Position numbers and translations under genes: made by a program. A DNA stretch of 51,595 bases. Origin: Balneolaceae bacterium UBA1514. GTDB lineage: Bacteria > Bacteroidota > Rhodothermia > Balneolales > Balneolaceae. The stretch covers positions 1 to 51,595 of the forward strand of contig DCQQ01000005.1 of assembly GCA_002323515.1 (NCBI GenBank), read 5' to 3'. Positions 18,742 through 28,025 of the stretch are shown here, one piece after another; position 1 is the stretch's first letter, and each line of letters begins with the position of its first letter. The notes beneath the pieces are model-generated. The model searched no databases, was not told the DNA's origin, and worked only from the letters and a program-made list of their open reading frames with translations.

Positions 18742-19018
18742 TAAAAAAAGACTTTCATACCGATTAGATTTATTACCGGTGATTATGCCCTTCCATAAGC
18801 GCGCAAAAAACGAACTTATGCCGGGTGATTTAGTTTACTATGGCCCGAGTCCGGAGTTTTACGGTATTGGTGAAATTGTTCAAAGAGAAGAAAACGTATG
18901 TGTAGTTGATTTTCGGGGCACCGGGCTATTAGGCATACATAAGGATGAAATTCTTATCAACTATTTAATACCCATACATACACTGAACTTAACGGGCGTA
19001 TTAAAAACAAAAGTATGA
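18728..19018 (+). CDS. Small unknown protein, possibly SH3-like beta barrel
   Basis: I do not recognise this 96-residue protein. From the ATG at 18728 it has a basic N-terminus, then a compact beta-rich segment: MPGDLVYYGPSPEFYGIGEIV, VCVVDFRGTGLLGIHKDEI. The GDLV...G.GEIV pattern resembles small SH3/KOW-like barrels. A longer reading from 18668 lies entirely inside tsaE and is less likely. It overlaps the tsaE end by 14 bp and its TGA overlaps the pnuC start by 4 bp, so it sits in a tight porX-tsaE-x-pnuC operon. Confidence 0.7.
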   Translation: MSLDSKKRLSYRLDLLPVIMPFHKRAKNELMPGDLVYYGPSPEFYGIGEIVQREENVCVVDFRGTGLLGIHKDEILINYLIPIHTLNLTGVLKTKV

Positions 19019-19626
19019 TAGATTATTTATTCAGCCTTGAGGGCTTAGCTGTGGGCACTGGCTTAGCCAGTGTCTGGTTTTCGGTCAAAGAGCGCATATG
19101 GGTATATCCTATTGGATTGGTTAGTGTTGGTATCTATGTGTACCTATCCTACGTATTTGGGATTTATGCTGATATGGGCATCAATATATACTATGTGATT
19201 ATGAGTATTTATGGTTGGTATAGGTGGCTGCAGCCCTCAGGGAGTAGCGCAGTTAAAGAAATTACTCGTAGTAGTAGAAATGAATGGATCTTATCCATCG
19301 TTTTGTTTCTACTTTCCTGGCTCGCACTTTTTGTTATTCTTCAAAGATTCACTGATAGTGAAATTCCGCTTTGGGATTCCTTAACTACATCGCTGGCCAT
19401 TGTGGGAATGTGGCTTATGGCTGAAAAAAAAGTCGAACACTGGTTGTTTTGGATTGCAACCGACCTAGTTTCTATCCCATTGTATTATTATAAAGGGTTG
19501 TTATTGACCAGTGGGCAGTTTTTTATTTTCACAGTGTTAGCTGTAATGGGTTGGCGACAATGGAATAAAACTCTTTCAATTGGGGATCAAATTAGTCAGT
19601 CGTCTTTCCGTGAATCTCAAGTATGA
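19015..19626 (+). CDS. pnuC: Nicotinamide riboside transporter PnuC
   Basis: Integral membrane facilitator for nicotinamide riboside, feeding NAD salvage. The 203 residues form about seven membrane helices. Family motifs are visible: the aromatic IYGWYRW, and WLMAEKKVEHWLFWI followed by D and LYYYKGLL, which line the substrate site. It overlaps the preceding small gene by 4 bp. It complements the de novo nadA/nadC genes in the same window. PnuC-like proteins for other vitamins exist; specificity is not proved here. Confidence 0.9.
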   Translation: MIDYLFSLEGLAVGTGLASVWFSVKERIWVYPIGLVSVGIYVYLSYVFGIYADMGINIYYVIMSIYGWYRWLQPSGSSAVKEITRSSRNEWILSIVLFLLSWLALFVILQRFTDSEIPLWDSLTTSLAIVGMWLMAEKKVEHWLFWIATDLVSIPLYYYKGLLLTSGQFFIFTVLAVMGWRQWNKTLSIGDQISQSSFRESQV

Positions 19627-19633
19627 TAATGAT

Positions 19634-20536
19634 TTAGGCCTTTGCTAAGAACGCGCTTAGTTTACCCATCCATTCTTCATTATTTAGTGGCGACATAGAT
19701 GACACATCCACCTGTTTTTGTCCCATTTCCGTATATAAGGCGGCATGTGCGCTTTCATGATTAGATAAAGCCAGCATATCAATCTTTAATAATTTTGTAC
19801 TAACTCCATTTTCGCTTAAAATCACATCTAAGCTTTGTGTATTTCTTTTGCCATTCATTGCAAATGCAATCTGGGTATGAGTTTCATTTTCCCCAAAACT
19901 AGTAATGAGGTAATAGTTTTCTAGCATAAATTCCGTGGGAATATCCTCAAAATCCAAATAAGTAGGTGGAGACTGCAAATCTACATATAAGCGTGAGCAT
20001 ATATTACACACTAATTCATGCAGCGAGTCTGGGATGTACGGATAAACAAATCCACGATCTACCCAATATGGTAGGTCACGATCAGCCTCTCGGGTTGATT
20101 TGTACTCATCCGGCAGGGATTCAAGATATTCAATACCCCTTGATGTACGTTGAAACCAGGCATCTACTCTACCATTGGTGATAAGTAAATAGGGACTGGG
20201 AAGGCTCAGATGGTATTTTGCAATTTGCTGCGCGACCTGTTCATTTAAAGGAACATATACCTGCTTACATTCTACAAGGCAATGAGCTTGATAATTAGCA
20301 TCAAAACAGACTAGATCGATGCGACCTTTCGTTTGATTAGCTAAGTCAACCTGAAACTCTGGACCAATTCTGTTAGGCGAAATTTGACACTCTTGTAAGA
20401 AGTATTCAATTATTCGAAGCCGAACACGCTCTTCCGGTCTATTTTTAAACCATTGCTTATGAATGGGGTTCCATAACTCCACCTCGTTGACTAAGTAACG
20501 AATGATTGGATAGTGGTATAAGGCAGTGCTTAACAA
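19634..20536 (-). CDS. Stand-alone type I restriction HsdR N-terminal-like (PD-(D/E)XK) domain protein
   Basis: A 300-residue protein whose first ~150 residues match the HsdR_N_2 nuclease fold common in Bacteroidota. The active-site pattern is GRIDLVCFD followed by CLVECKQ, then QQIAKY and YLLITNG. The C-terminal half (about 150-300) is not recognised. No methylase or specificity gene is nearby, so a full type I system is not present. The next genes on the strand are yidC and rnpA, so it sits in a housekeeping setting. Role unknown: DNA repair or processing, or a defence remnant. Confidence 0.75.
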   Translation of the reverse strand: MLSTALYHYPIIRYLVNEVELWNPIHKQWFKNRPEERVRLRIIEYFLQECQISPNRIGPEFQVDLANQTKGRIDLVCFDANYQAHCLVECKQVYVPLNEQVAQQIAKYHLSLPSPYLLITNGRVDAWFQRTSRGIEYLESLPDEYKSTREADRDLPYWVDRGFVYPYIPDSLHELVCNICSRLYVDLQSPPTYLDFEDIPTEFMLENYYLITSFGENETHTQIAFAMNGKRNTQSLDVILSENGVSTKLLKIDMLALSNHESAHAALYTEMGQKQVDVSSMSPLNNEEWMGKLSAFLAKA

Positions 20537-20576
20537 ATATATATTCCTTGATTAATGCAGTGCAACATTGAGTATT

Positions 20577-20607
20577 GTTTAGGTTTTAGCTTTGCCATAA
20601 CCTAAAC
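20577..20607. other. Perfect 9-bp hairpin between yidC and the HsdR-N gene
   Basis: GTTTAGGTT (20577-20585) and AACCTAAAC (20599-20607) form a perfect stem with a 13-base loop, about 24 bp past the yidC stop and 41 bp before the next minus-strand start. No T-tract follows on the minus strand, so it is not a standard intrinsic terminator. It may stabilise the yidC mRNA end or be an operator. Confidence 0.4.
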
Positions 20608-20630
20608 TGAGTGATGCCAAAGAAAAGTAA

Positions 20631-22475
20631 TTAAGACTTTGCTAGAGCCGCTTTATGTGTACTTCGATTGATATAGTATTGTTGAACAATCGACAAAACA
20701 TTAAAAATGAGATAGTAAAGACTTAATCCAGAGGCAAAACGGTTAAATATGAATAGCATCATGATAGGAAGCATATACTGCATTATTTTCATGTTTTGAG
20801 CCATCGCACCGCTTGCTGCACCGCCGCCGCTAGCACCCCCTGTGAGTCGACTTTGTAGCCCCATCGAAATAGACATTAATATTACAAATCCACCTATTTG
20901 ATCCCCTAAAAACGGGATGCCAAAAGGTAAATTGATAATAAAATCTGGCGCGGATAAGTCATTAGCCCAAAGGAAAGATTCTTGCCTTAGTAAAATAGAG
21001 TTTTGAAAAAATAGCCATAGAGTAATTAGGATAGGAAACTGAAGTAACATGGGTAAACAACCCCCCAATGGATTCACTTTATTTTTGCGATACAAATCCA
21101 TAGTAGCTTTCTGCTGCTTCTGGGGATCACTCTTATATTTTTCTTGTAATTCTTTCATTTGCGGCTGCAGTTCTTTCATGGCCGCCATGCTTTTGTAACT
21201 TTTAAACGTGAGTGGAGATAGAACAAGTTTAACGGTGACCGCAAATATAATGACCAATACCCCATAGTTGGATATAAACCCACCCATTACATTAAAGAAT
21301 GGAATAACAATAAAACGTACAAATGGATCAGAAAACCATCGTAGCCACCCATAACCCACCTCTACCATATCAAACGCATGTTCATTGTAACTTTTCATAT
21401 CGGCATATTTAGTTGGTCCTATATAGAGTCGATATTCTTGCTTTCCATTGCTCGGTATATCAGAGTTAAGCATTGCCTGATATGCATGATTGGTAGTTGG
21501 TTGATCTACTTTACCATTTATTTGACCTATTAGTATAGCTCCTTCAGTGCCATGAACTGGTTGTATAAGTTGGGCAAAAAATTTGGTTTTTGTAGCAACC
21601 CATTCAACCACGCCATTTATATTTAATTCATTGTATCCATTGTTTTCGTCTGGGTTATCGACTTTAAGTCGTTCGAGTTCTCCCCCTGCATATAAGTAGG
21701 CAGAAGTTGCGAGAGCTTCTTGAACTCGATCACGTTCGGTAAAATTTAGTGGGCTGATAAAACCAAAATCTACGGATCGACCTAAGATATATTCCTGAAT
21801 TCCAATGTATTCTATTCTTAGATCTATCTCATAGCTATCAGAGTAAAATGTGTAGGTGTAACGAAGTGCACCCCCATTGGGAACATTTAATCGGTAGCTC
21901 AAACTTCTACTTTCTCCTGATAAAACAAGGATATTAGAAGCTAGATTTTCTGCTTCGAAAAGAACTTGTTGGGTTTCAACATTGTAGTTTTCCGTACTTA
22001 AAAACCCCAAATTGTAGGCAGAAAAAGTAGTATCTCCAATCATTTGTACAGGTGTTCCCGCCCAATTGACATGCTCTTTTAAGGTGAATTGAGTTGGCCC
22101 TGCCCCTTTATTGGTGAAGATAGTTTTATATAGTGGAGTATCTATGGTAGTAAACCGTTGCACCGAATCTTGGATGGCCCCAAACATTCCAACATTCTCT
22201 ACTTTGGGTTCGTCACCATCAATAATTTGACTCGATTTCATGTTACTAAGCGCGCTAGCCCCTATACCCTGGTTTTGTAATCTACTAGGTACTCCAATAT
22301 CTGAATCTAAGTTAGGATTTAGGTTTTGGTTTAATTCAATTTGAGCTAAACTGTCTCTAATAGCTCTTTGACGTTGTTGCTCGGCTAATTGTTCTTCGCT
22401 AGGTAAGGTGAAATAAAACCAGCCTAGCATCAGTACAAATATTAGGGTAAATCCAACTACAGTATTCTTGTCCAA
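20631..22475 (-). CDS. yidC: Membrane protein insertase YidC
   Basis: Inserts and folds inner-membrane proteins alone or with SecYEG. The 614-residue form has an N-terminal membrane helix (about 7-24), a large periplasmic beta domain (to about 375) and the conserved five-helix C-terminal region (about 385-605). Typical stretches are SYKSMAAMKELQPQMKELQEKYKSDPQKQ (cytoplasmic coiled coil, given in part), NPLGGCLPMLLQFPI and LSLYYLIFN. It is 40 bp downstream of rnpA, with no yidD between them, unlike the common rnpA-yidD-yidC order. Confidence 0.97.
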   Translation of the reverse strand: MDKNTVVGFTLIFVLMLGWFYFTLPSEEQLAEQQRQRAIRDSLAQIELNQNLNPNLDSDIGVPSRLQNQGIGASALSNMKSSQIIDGDEPKVENVGMFGAIQDSVQRFTTIDTPLYKTIFTNKGAGPTQFTLKEHVNWAGTPVQMIGDTTFSAYNLGFLSTENYNVETQQVLFEAENLASNILVLSGESRSLSYRLNVPNGGALRYTYTFYSDSYEIDLRIEYIGIQEYILGRSVDFGFISPLNFTERDRVQEALATSAYLYAGGELERLKVDNPDENNGYNELNINGVVEWVATKTKFFAQLIQPVHGTEGAILIGQINGKVDQPTTNHAYQAMLNSDIPSNGKQEYRLYIGPTKYADMKSYNEHAFDMVEVGYGWLRWFSDPFVRFIVIPFFNVMGGFISNYGVLVIIFAVTVKLVLSPLTFKSYKSMAAMKELQPQMKELQEKYKSDPQKQQKATMDLYRKNKVNPLGGCLPMLLQFPILITLWLFFQNSILLRQESFLWANDLSAPDFIINLPFGIPFLGDQIGGFVILMSISMGLQSRLTGGASGGGAASGAMAQNMKIMQYMLPIMMLFIFNRFASGLSLYYLIFNVLSIVQQYYINRSTHKAALAKS

Positions 22476-22515
22476 AACAGCTAATTATTATTGGGTTAGT
22501 ATTCGGGGATATATG

Positions 22516-23025
22516 TCAAATCCGACTCTTTGGAGAATGCTGCACATATTTTAACTCCTCTGAATGTTTAAATGTATCAATATCATGGGCTAAAATCTCA
22601 ATGAGATTGTTGAGCCCTTTATGCATCTGATATTTTACAAGCTTAAAATCAGGATTAGGATAACGGGCAATGAGTGCCAAATGCAAATTAATTGAGTTTT
22701 TCCTCAAAAAATGATGCAATTCCCTATTCGAAGTACGAAAACATTCCCTGAGTAACCTTTTTGTTTTATTTCTAGTAACCGCATTACCTATATGTTTTGG
22801 GGCAAGGAACGCTGTTTGGAGCCTGTTTTCAGGTGTAGGATTAGAATTAGCGAAATGAAAAGGACAGAATCGAAATAAAATACTGCCTAAACGAAAGGTG
22901 GTAGGAGCTTTGAAAAGTTTTTCAAAAGCAGATTTCCCTCTCAATATTGATAGTTTGGGTAGCTGATGTGTTTTTACACCAGTTGAGAGAGGAGCTAATA
23001 AATTATTTGGCTCCTTTTCGCTCAT
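22516..23025 (-). CDS. rnpA: Ribonuclease P protein component RnpA
   Basis: Protein subunit of RNase P for tRNA 5' maturation. The signature RNR-type motif [18 protein letters not shown] is clear; [17 protein letters not shown] is the usual start of the fold. The ATG at 23025 is preferred to the GTG one codon upstream. It gives 169 residues, longer than the usual ~120 by an N-terminal extension of about 20 residues and a C-terminal tail. The start lies inside rpmH, with a 23-bp overlap in another frame. Confidence 0.94.
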   Translation of the reverse strand: MSEKEPNNLLAPLSTGVKTHQLPKLSILRGKSAFEKLFKAPTTFRLGSILFRFCPFHFANSNPTPENRLQTAFLAPKHIGNAVTRNKTKRLLRECFRTSNRELHHFLRKNSINLHLALIARYPNPDFKLVKYQMHKGLNNLIEILAHDIDTFKHSEELKYVQHSPKSRI

Positions 23026-23161
23026 CACTAACCGTTAGCTTATGACGGCCTTTTGCTCGTCGACCAGCAATAACTTTTCTTCCACTATGGGTAGACATGC
23101 GGTCACGGAAACCGTGCTTATTTTTGCGCTTTCGATTACTAGGTTGGTATGTACGTTTCAT
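23003..23161 (-). CDS. rpmH: 50S ribosomal protein L34
   Basis: A 52-residue basic protein starting [18 protein letters not shown] and continuing [22 protein letters not shown], the L34 family sequence. It ends SDERKGAK. The gene is first in the rpmH-rnpA-yidC order on the minus strand, and its last 23 bp are also the start of rnpA. It is divergent from secA across 225 bp. Confidence 0.98.
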   Translation of the reverse strand: MKRTYQPSNRKRKNKHGFRDRMSTHSGRKVIAGRRAKGRHKLTVSDERKGAK

Positions 23162-23270
23162 GGATCAGGTTTCTTAAAGTTTTTCAATACCCAAAATAGC
23201 CTCAAATATAGGCATTAATTTCTATAAATCGAACAACTATCCAAGGAAATTAAACTTATCTGCAACATGT

Positions 23271-23302
23271 GTTGAACGGCCTCGTTTGAAAGGTTACATT
23301 TG
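23271..23302 (+). promoter_or_regulatory. Candidate Bacteroidota-type promoter for secA
   Basis: TACATTTG at 23295-23302 fits the Bacteroidota -7 consensus TAnnTTTG. GTTG at 23271-23274, 20 bp upstream, fits three of four bases of the -33 TTTG box. It is about 85 bp before the secA ATG. Match by eye only; whether this lineage uses that consensus is an assumption. Confidence 0.35.
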
Positions 23303-23386
23303 ATATAACAATAATTTAGTTATACTAACTAACGAAAACTGAATTACGTGTCATTCTAAGACGTTTTAACAGACTATTTCATACCC

Positions 23387-26300
23387 ATGATTGATAAGGT
23401 AGGCAAGCTTATTACCAAGATTTTTGGCTCAAAAAGCGAAAAAGATATTAAATCCATTCAACCAATAATTGAAGAGATTAAATCGTATAGTTCGAATTTG
23501 GAAGCGCTGAGTGATGATGAGTTAAAAGCTAAAACAGAGCATTTTAAGCAACTCATTGCAGAAGCGACCAACGAAGTAAGAAATGAAATTGGAGAGCTCA
23601 AGGGTAAATTAGATCATATTGAAGAGCTTCAAGATGCGGATCATCGACAACTAACAGATGAACTCGAAGATTTAGAAAACAGAGAGTTAGTACTAATTGA
23701 GCAAACTCTTGACCGTATTATGACCGAAGCCTATGCGGTATTAAAAGATACTTGCCGTCGATTTGTAGGTAAATCGTGGAAAGTTGCAGGCGACGCTATT
23801 GAATGGAATATGATACCGTACGATGTGCAACTAGTTGGTGCAATTGCACTTCATCAAGGAAAAGTAGCAGAGATGAAAACAGGTGAAGGAAAAACCTTGG
23901 TGTCTATTTTTCCCGCTTATCTAAATGCCCTAGCAGGCAAGGGTGTGCATGTTATCACCGTAAACAATTACCTAGCAAAGCGGGATGCTGAGTGGAATGA
24001 GCCTATTTTTAATTTTCATGGGCTCAAGGTTGATTGTATCGATCGATATGAACCCAACACTGAGCAACGTAGACAGGCTTATCGGGCAGATATAACCTAC
24101 GGCACCAACAATGAATTTGGCTTTGATTATCTCAGGGACAACATGGTCATTAACCCAGATCAACTAGTTCAAAAAGATCATCATTACACCATCATTGATG
24201 AGGTGGATTCTATTCTCATCGATGAAGCCAGAACCCCACTTATTATTTCTGGACCGGTTCTAAATGACAACAAGTCCGATAAATATATAGAGATGAAGCC
24301 TCGAGTAGAGTCACTGGTGTTGGCTCAGAAGAAATTGGTAGCCAACCTAGTCCAGGAAGCTCAAAAACATCTGGATGAAGGCAACGAAGATGACGCAGGC
24401 CTTGCTTTATTTAGAGTGCAGAGAGGATTCCCAAAGAACACCCGCTTCAAGAAAATACTACAGGAGCCAAGCATTCAAAAACTTATTCAACGCACGGAAG
24501 CATTATATCTACAAGACAATGCGAAAAATATGCCTATAGTAGATGAATATTTGTTTTATGCGGTTGACCAGAAAATGAATTCAATTGAAATGACCGATAA
24601 AGGTCGTGAGTTCATTACGAAGAAGGGAGAGGATACCGAATTTTTTGTTATACCCGATTTGGGAGAAGAAACATCTAAGATTGAAGCAGAATTTTCAGTC
24701 ATTGAATCTGACCGAATTCATCAAATAGAAGCGAATGATGAATTTAGCGAAGAGTATAAGAGTAAGAAGCTAGCAGAAATGAAATCAGAACTACTCCAAG
24801 AGCGTGAGCAGAAATTCTCAGAACTTCACCGGCTGTTTGCTGAGCGGGGAGACCGAATTCACACGGTAAATCAGTTGTTAAAAGCTTATACCAATTTTGA
24901 ACGTGAGGAGGAATACATTGTACAGGATGGAAAAGTACAAATTGTAGATGAGCATACCGGTCGGGTATTGTCAGGTCGCCGATATTCAGATGGATTGCAT
25001 CAGGCCATCGAAGCCAAAGAGCAAGTAAAGGTGGAGGCGTCTACACAAACGTATGCGACTGTCACCTTGCAAAATTACTTCCGAATGTATCACAAACTTT
25101 CCGGGATGACCGGTACAGCGGAAACCGAGGAGGGAGAATTCAATGAGATATATGCATTAGACGTAATGGTTATTCCCACTAACCGGCCTATTGCAAGAGA
25201 AGATCATGAAGATTTGGTTTTTAGAACGAAGCGAGAGAAATATAAGGCTATCATAGAGAAGATTCAGGAATTTCATACAAGTGGACAGCCTGTGCTAGTG
25301 GGTACGACCAGTGTAGATGTGTCGGAGTCGATGAGTCGTATGCTTAAGCAGGCGGGTATTCCGCACAACGTGTTAAATGCTAAGCAGCATGCCCGAGAAA
25401 GTGACATCGTAAAGCAGGCGGGGCAAACAGGGGCAGTAACTGTGGCGACTAATATGGCAGGTAGGGGTACCGACATTAAGCTTGCACCGGGAGTAAAAGA
25501 ACAAGGAGGACTCGCTATTTTAGGTACAGAACGCCATGAATCCAGACGCATTGACTTGCAACTGCGTGGGCGAGCGGGACGTCAGGGGGATCCGGGGTTT
25601 TCTCAATTCTATGTTTCCTTAGAAGACAAGCTTATGGCATTATTCATGGGCGATCGCGTTGTGGGTGTCATGGAAAAGCTAAGTTTTAATGAAGGCGATG
25701 TTATTACGCATCGTATGATAACTAAGTCCTTAGAACGTGCCCAGGGAAAAGTCGAGCAAAACAACTTTAGCATTCGTAAGCGCCAATTAGAATACGATGA
25801 TGTCCTTAACAATCAGCGTAACGTGGTATATGCTCGTCGCAAGCACGCCCTTTTGGGAGATCAATTACGCACCGATTTATTAGGAATGCTGGAATCACTC
25901 ACTGAAGAATGGGTAGCTGAACACGTGGCCATGGGTGACTATCAAGGCCTTCATTCAACACTCCTGAGAAACCTTGCTGTCGATGTATCCTTTGATGAAG
26001 ATGAGTGGAGATCCATGGGCGAAGATGAACTGGTTGATATGATTGTTCGTCGTGCATTAGAGGTCTATAAAAGAAAAGAAGACATGGTCAGTAAACCTCT
26101 GTATGAGGTAATGAAGCGGATAAGTGAAACAGAGGCGGATCGACGACCGGATAAAGTACAGGTCGTTTTTACTGACGGATCTCGGCGAATGCGCGTTGTA
26201 GTTGGAGTGGATGCGGCGCTTGAAAATGAGGGTAAAGAAGTAGTTAGAGCTCTCGAAAGATCGGCTGTACTGTCTGTGATTGATGATAAATGGATGCAGC

Positions 26301-26776
26301 ATTTACGGGAATTAGATTCGGTAAAAGAAGGTATTGGGTTACGTTCTTTTGCACAAAAAGATCCCTTACTAGAATACAAAAAAGAAGCCTTTGAGATGTT
26401 TAAACAGCTTATAGAAATGATTAACCGTGAGGTTATTTCATTGATTTGGAAAGCTGTCCCAGAGGCACAAGCATCACCCAATACCGTACAACAGGCTCAG
26501 CAGCAAAAGTCATCATACGATACTCAACGCATGCAAACACAACATGCCGATTCAACAGGTATGGGTTTTCATGCACCCGCTGCACCAAGTGCGGCACAAG
26601 GACAATCTCCGATGGGTCCAAATGTTAAACGAAAGCCCGTTGAAGTTGTTGTTGAGCCCGGAAGGAATGATATTGTTACCATACAGAATATGGCAACGGG
26701 TGTTACTGAAAGTATTAAATGGAAATTTGCCAAGAAAAAAGTAGAGCAAGAAGGATGGGTCATTGTCGAACAATAA
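23387..26776 (+). CDS. secA: Preprotein translocase ATPase SecA
   Basis: Motor of the Sec export pathway. The 1129 residues match the long Bacteroidota-type SecA. Walker A (MKTGEGKTLV) is near 162-171 and the DEVD box (IIDEVDSILIDEA) near 268-280. Two lineage inserts are visible: a helical one around 305-385 and another around 430-500. TNMAGRGTDIKL and LRGRAGRQGDPG are helicase motifs of NBD2. The C-terminus keeps GRND but has no CPCGSGKKY-type zinc motif; instead it ends in a lysine-rich strand-like tail (VKFKK-type, here IKWKFAKKK). Confidence 0.98.
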   Translation: MIDKVGKLITKIFGSKSEKDIKSIQPIIEEIKSYSSNLEALSDDELKAKTEHFKQLIAEATNEVRNEIGELKGKLDHIEELQDADHRQLTDELEDLENRELVLIEQTLDRIMTEAYAVLKDTCRRFVGKSWKVAGDAIEWNMIPYDVQLVGAIALHQGKVAEMKTGEGKTLVSIFPAYLNALAGKGVHVITVNNYLAKRDAEWNEPIFNFHGLKVDCIDRYEPNTEQRRQAYRADITYGTNNEFGFDYLRDNMVINPDQLVQKDHHYTIIDEVDSILIDEARTPLIISGPVLNDNKSDKYIEMKPRVESLVLAQKKLVANLVQEAQKHLDEGNEDDAGLALFRVQRGFPKNTRFKKILQEPSIQKLIQRTEALYLQDNAKNMPIVDEYLFYAVDQKMNSIEMTDKGREFITKKGEDTEFFVIPDLGEETSKIEAEFSVIESDRIHQIEANDEFSEEYKSKKLAEMKSELLQEREQKFSELHRLFAERGDRIHTVNQLLKAYTNFEREEEYIVQDGKVQIVDEHTGRVLSGRRYSDGLHQAIEAKEQVKVEASTQTYATVTLQNYFRMYHKLSGMTGTAETEEGEFNEIYALDVMVIPTNRPIAREDHEDLVFRTKREKYKAIIEKIQEFHTSGQPVLVGTTSVDVSESMSRMLKQAGIPHNVLNAKQHARESDIVKQAGQTGAVTVATNMAGRGTDIKLAPGVKEQGGLAILGTERHESRRIDLQLRGRAGRQGDPGFSQFYVSLEDKLMALFMGDRVVGVMEKLSFNEGDVITHRMITKSLERAQGKVEQNNFSIRKRQLEYDDVLNNQRNVVYARRKHALLGDQLRTDLLGMLESLTEEWVAEHVAMGDYQGLHSTLLRNLAVDVSFDEDEWRSMGEDELVDMIVRRALEVYKRKEDMVSKPLYEVMKRISETEADRRPDKVQVVFTDGSRRMRVVVGVDAALENEGKEVVRALERSAVLSVIDDKWMQHLRELDSVKEGIGLRSFAQKDPLLEYKKEAFEMFKQLIEMINREVISLIWKAVPEAQASPNTVQQAQQQKSSYDTQRMQTQHADSTGMGFHAPAAPSAAQGQSPMGPNVKRKPVEVVVEPGRNDIVTIQNMATGVTESIKWKFAKKKVEQEGWVIVEQ

Positions 26777-26787
26777 GATAAACTAAA

Positions 26788-27537
26788 ATGAAGGTACTAG
26801 GCATCGATATTGGCAGCTATGGTATCAAAGGCGCTCTTGTAGATACGGTGAAGGGAGAGATTATATCAGGGAAAAAATCTACCGACAAATTAGAAGATAC
26901 CCGTCCTCATAAAATTATTTCTAAAGTACATAAACTGGTCAAAAAATTTGATTGGAAAGGCCCAATAGGTTGTGCATTTCCCGCGGCCATTCATAAAGGG
27001 CGAGTGTTATCAGCCTCTAGAATAGATACGGCTTGGGTCGATGCCGATGCAGAACATGTATTTAGTGAAATTACTGGCTGTCCAGTACGCCTTATAAATG
27101 ATACCGACGCTACAGGTATTGCCGAAATGACCTTTGGAGTTGGCAAAGGCTACCGAGGAACGGTCATCGTTTTGACAGTAGGAACAGGGATTGGGTCATC
27201 AATTTTCGTTGATAATATACTTGTACCAAATACAGAGCTGGGTCTTATCGAATTAAAAGGTATTAGCATAGAAGAACGAGCATCGAATAGGGCAAGAAAG
27301 GAAGAAGGAATTCAGCGAAAAACATGGGCAAAACGACTTCAGTTTGCCTTACAATATTACGAAAAGCTTTTTCACCCCGAACTTTTTATCATCGGTGGTC
27401 AGCTTAGTAAAAAAGCCGATAAAACCTTTCCCTACATGAAAATTAGCACAAGGTTAAAAGCGGCGGAATTTCAAAACAATGCCAGTATTGTGGGTGCTGC
27501 GTATTATGCGGCTTCACTAAGTTCTCGGGGTAATTAA
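26788..27537 (+). CDS. ROK-family kinase, polyphosphate glucokinase (PpgK)-like
   Basis: Predicted glucose kinase of the strictly polyphosphate/ATP group. The phosphate-binding N-terminus is GIDIGSYGIKGALVD, the catalytic base lies in NDTDATG (D105), and LTVGTGIGSS and LVPNTELG are typical of PpgK. Two changes stand out: GIDIGSYG in place of the usual GGSG loop, and TELGLIE where PpgK has TELGHLE (L153 for His). The 249-residue length is normal. It begins 11 bp after secA and overlaps the convergent DUF456 gene by 4 bp. Activity is likely but not certain given the substitutions. Confidence 0.8.
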   Translation: MKVLGIDIGSYGIKGALVDTVKGEIISGKKSTDKLEDTRPHKIISKVHKLVKKFDWKGPIGCAFPAAIHKGRVLSASRIDTAWVDADAEHVFSEITGCPVRLINDTDATGIAEMTFGVGKGYRGTVIVLTVGTGIGSSIFVDNILVPNTELGLIELKGISIEERASNRARKEEGIQRKTWAKRLQFALQYYEKLFHPELFIIGGQLSKKADKTFPYMKISTRLKAAEFQNNASIVGAAYYAASLSSRGN

Positions 27538-28025
27538 AACGAACTAGCCACCCACCTGATAAGTTCGGTTCCGTAATACCAGCAAAGGATTAAGGCCACT
27601 ATCAATTTAATACCGCTGGCTGCCATAAATCCTAAAAATGAACCCCAAGCTGCCTTAAGGGCTTGCTCTTGACCTTGGCCCCCCATCATTTCACCCAGAA
27701 ATGTGCCTATAAGTGGCCCGATAATAAAGCCTATTGGAGGGAAGCCAATACCGACTATGATCCCGAGAAGACTACCCCAAAAGCCATAGCGAGTCCCACC
27801 GGTTTTTTGGCTGGTCCAAGCAGGTATAAAATTGTCGAGCACAGAGAATAACACAATAGCAATGGCCCATCCCCAAATAAATGCAGAAGAAAAGGGCGCA
27901 ATGGTCCACTGCATAATTAAAATTCCCAATAAACTGATCGGTAAACCAGATACTACTGGTAAAAAAGATCCAATAAATCCGAATAGGATTAATAACGCGC
28001 CAAGGATGAGTAAGAGTAATTCCAT
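27534..28025 (-). CDS. DUF456 family membrane protein
   Basis: A 163-residue integral membrane protein with about five hydrophobic segments. Glycine-rich repeats such as GSLLGIIVGIGFPPIGFIIG and GPLIGTFLGEMMGG are characteristic of DUF456. The family has no established function. Convergent with the ROK kinase, 4-bp overlap. Confidence 0.88.
   Translation of the reverse strand: MELLLLILGALLILFGFIGSFLPVVSGLPISLLGILIMQWTIAPFSSAFIWGWAIAIVLFSVLDNFIPAWTSQKTGGTRYGFWGSLLGIIVGIGFPPIGFIIGPLIGTFLGEMMGGQGQEQALKAAWGSFLGFMAASGIKLIVALILCWYYGTELIRWVASSF

Noticed and set aside
19634..20536. Type I restriction-modification system
   Set aside because: Only an HsdR N-terminal-like domain is present, with no motor domain, methylase or specificity gene.
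23162..23386. Replication origin next to rpmH
   Set aside because: No dnaA or dnaN and no clear DnaA boxes in the 225 bp; secA is the neighbour instead.
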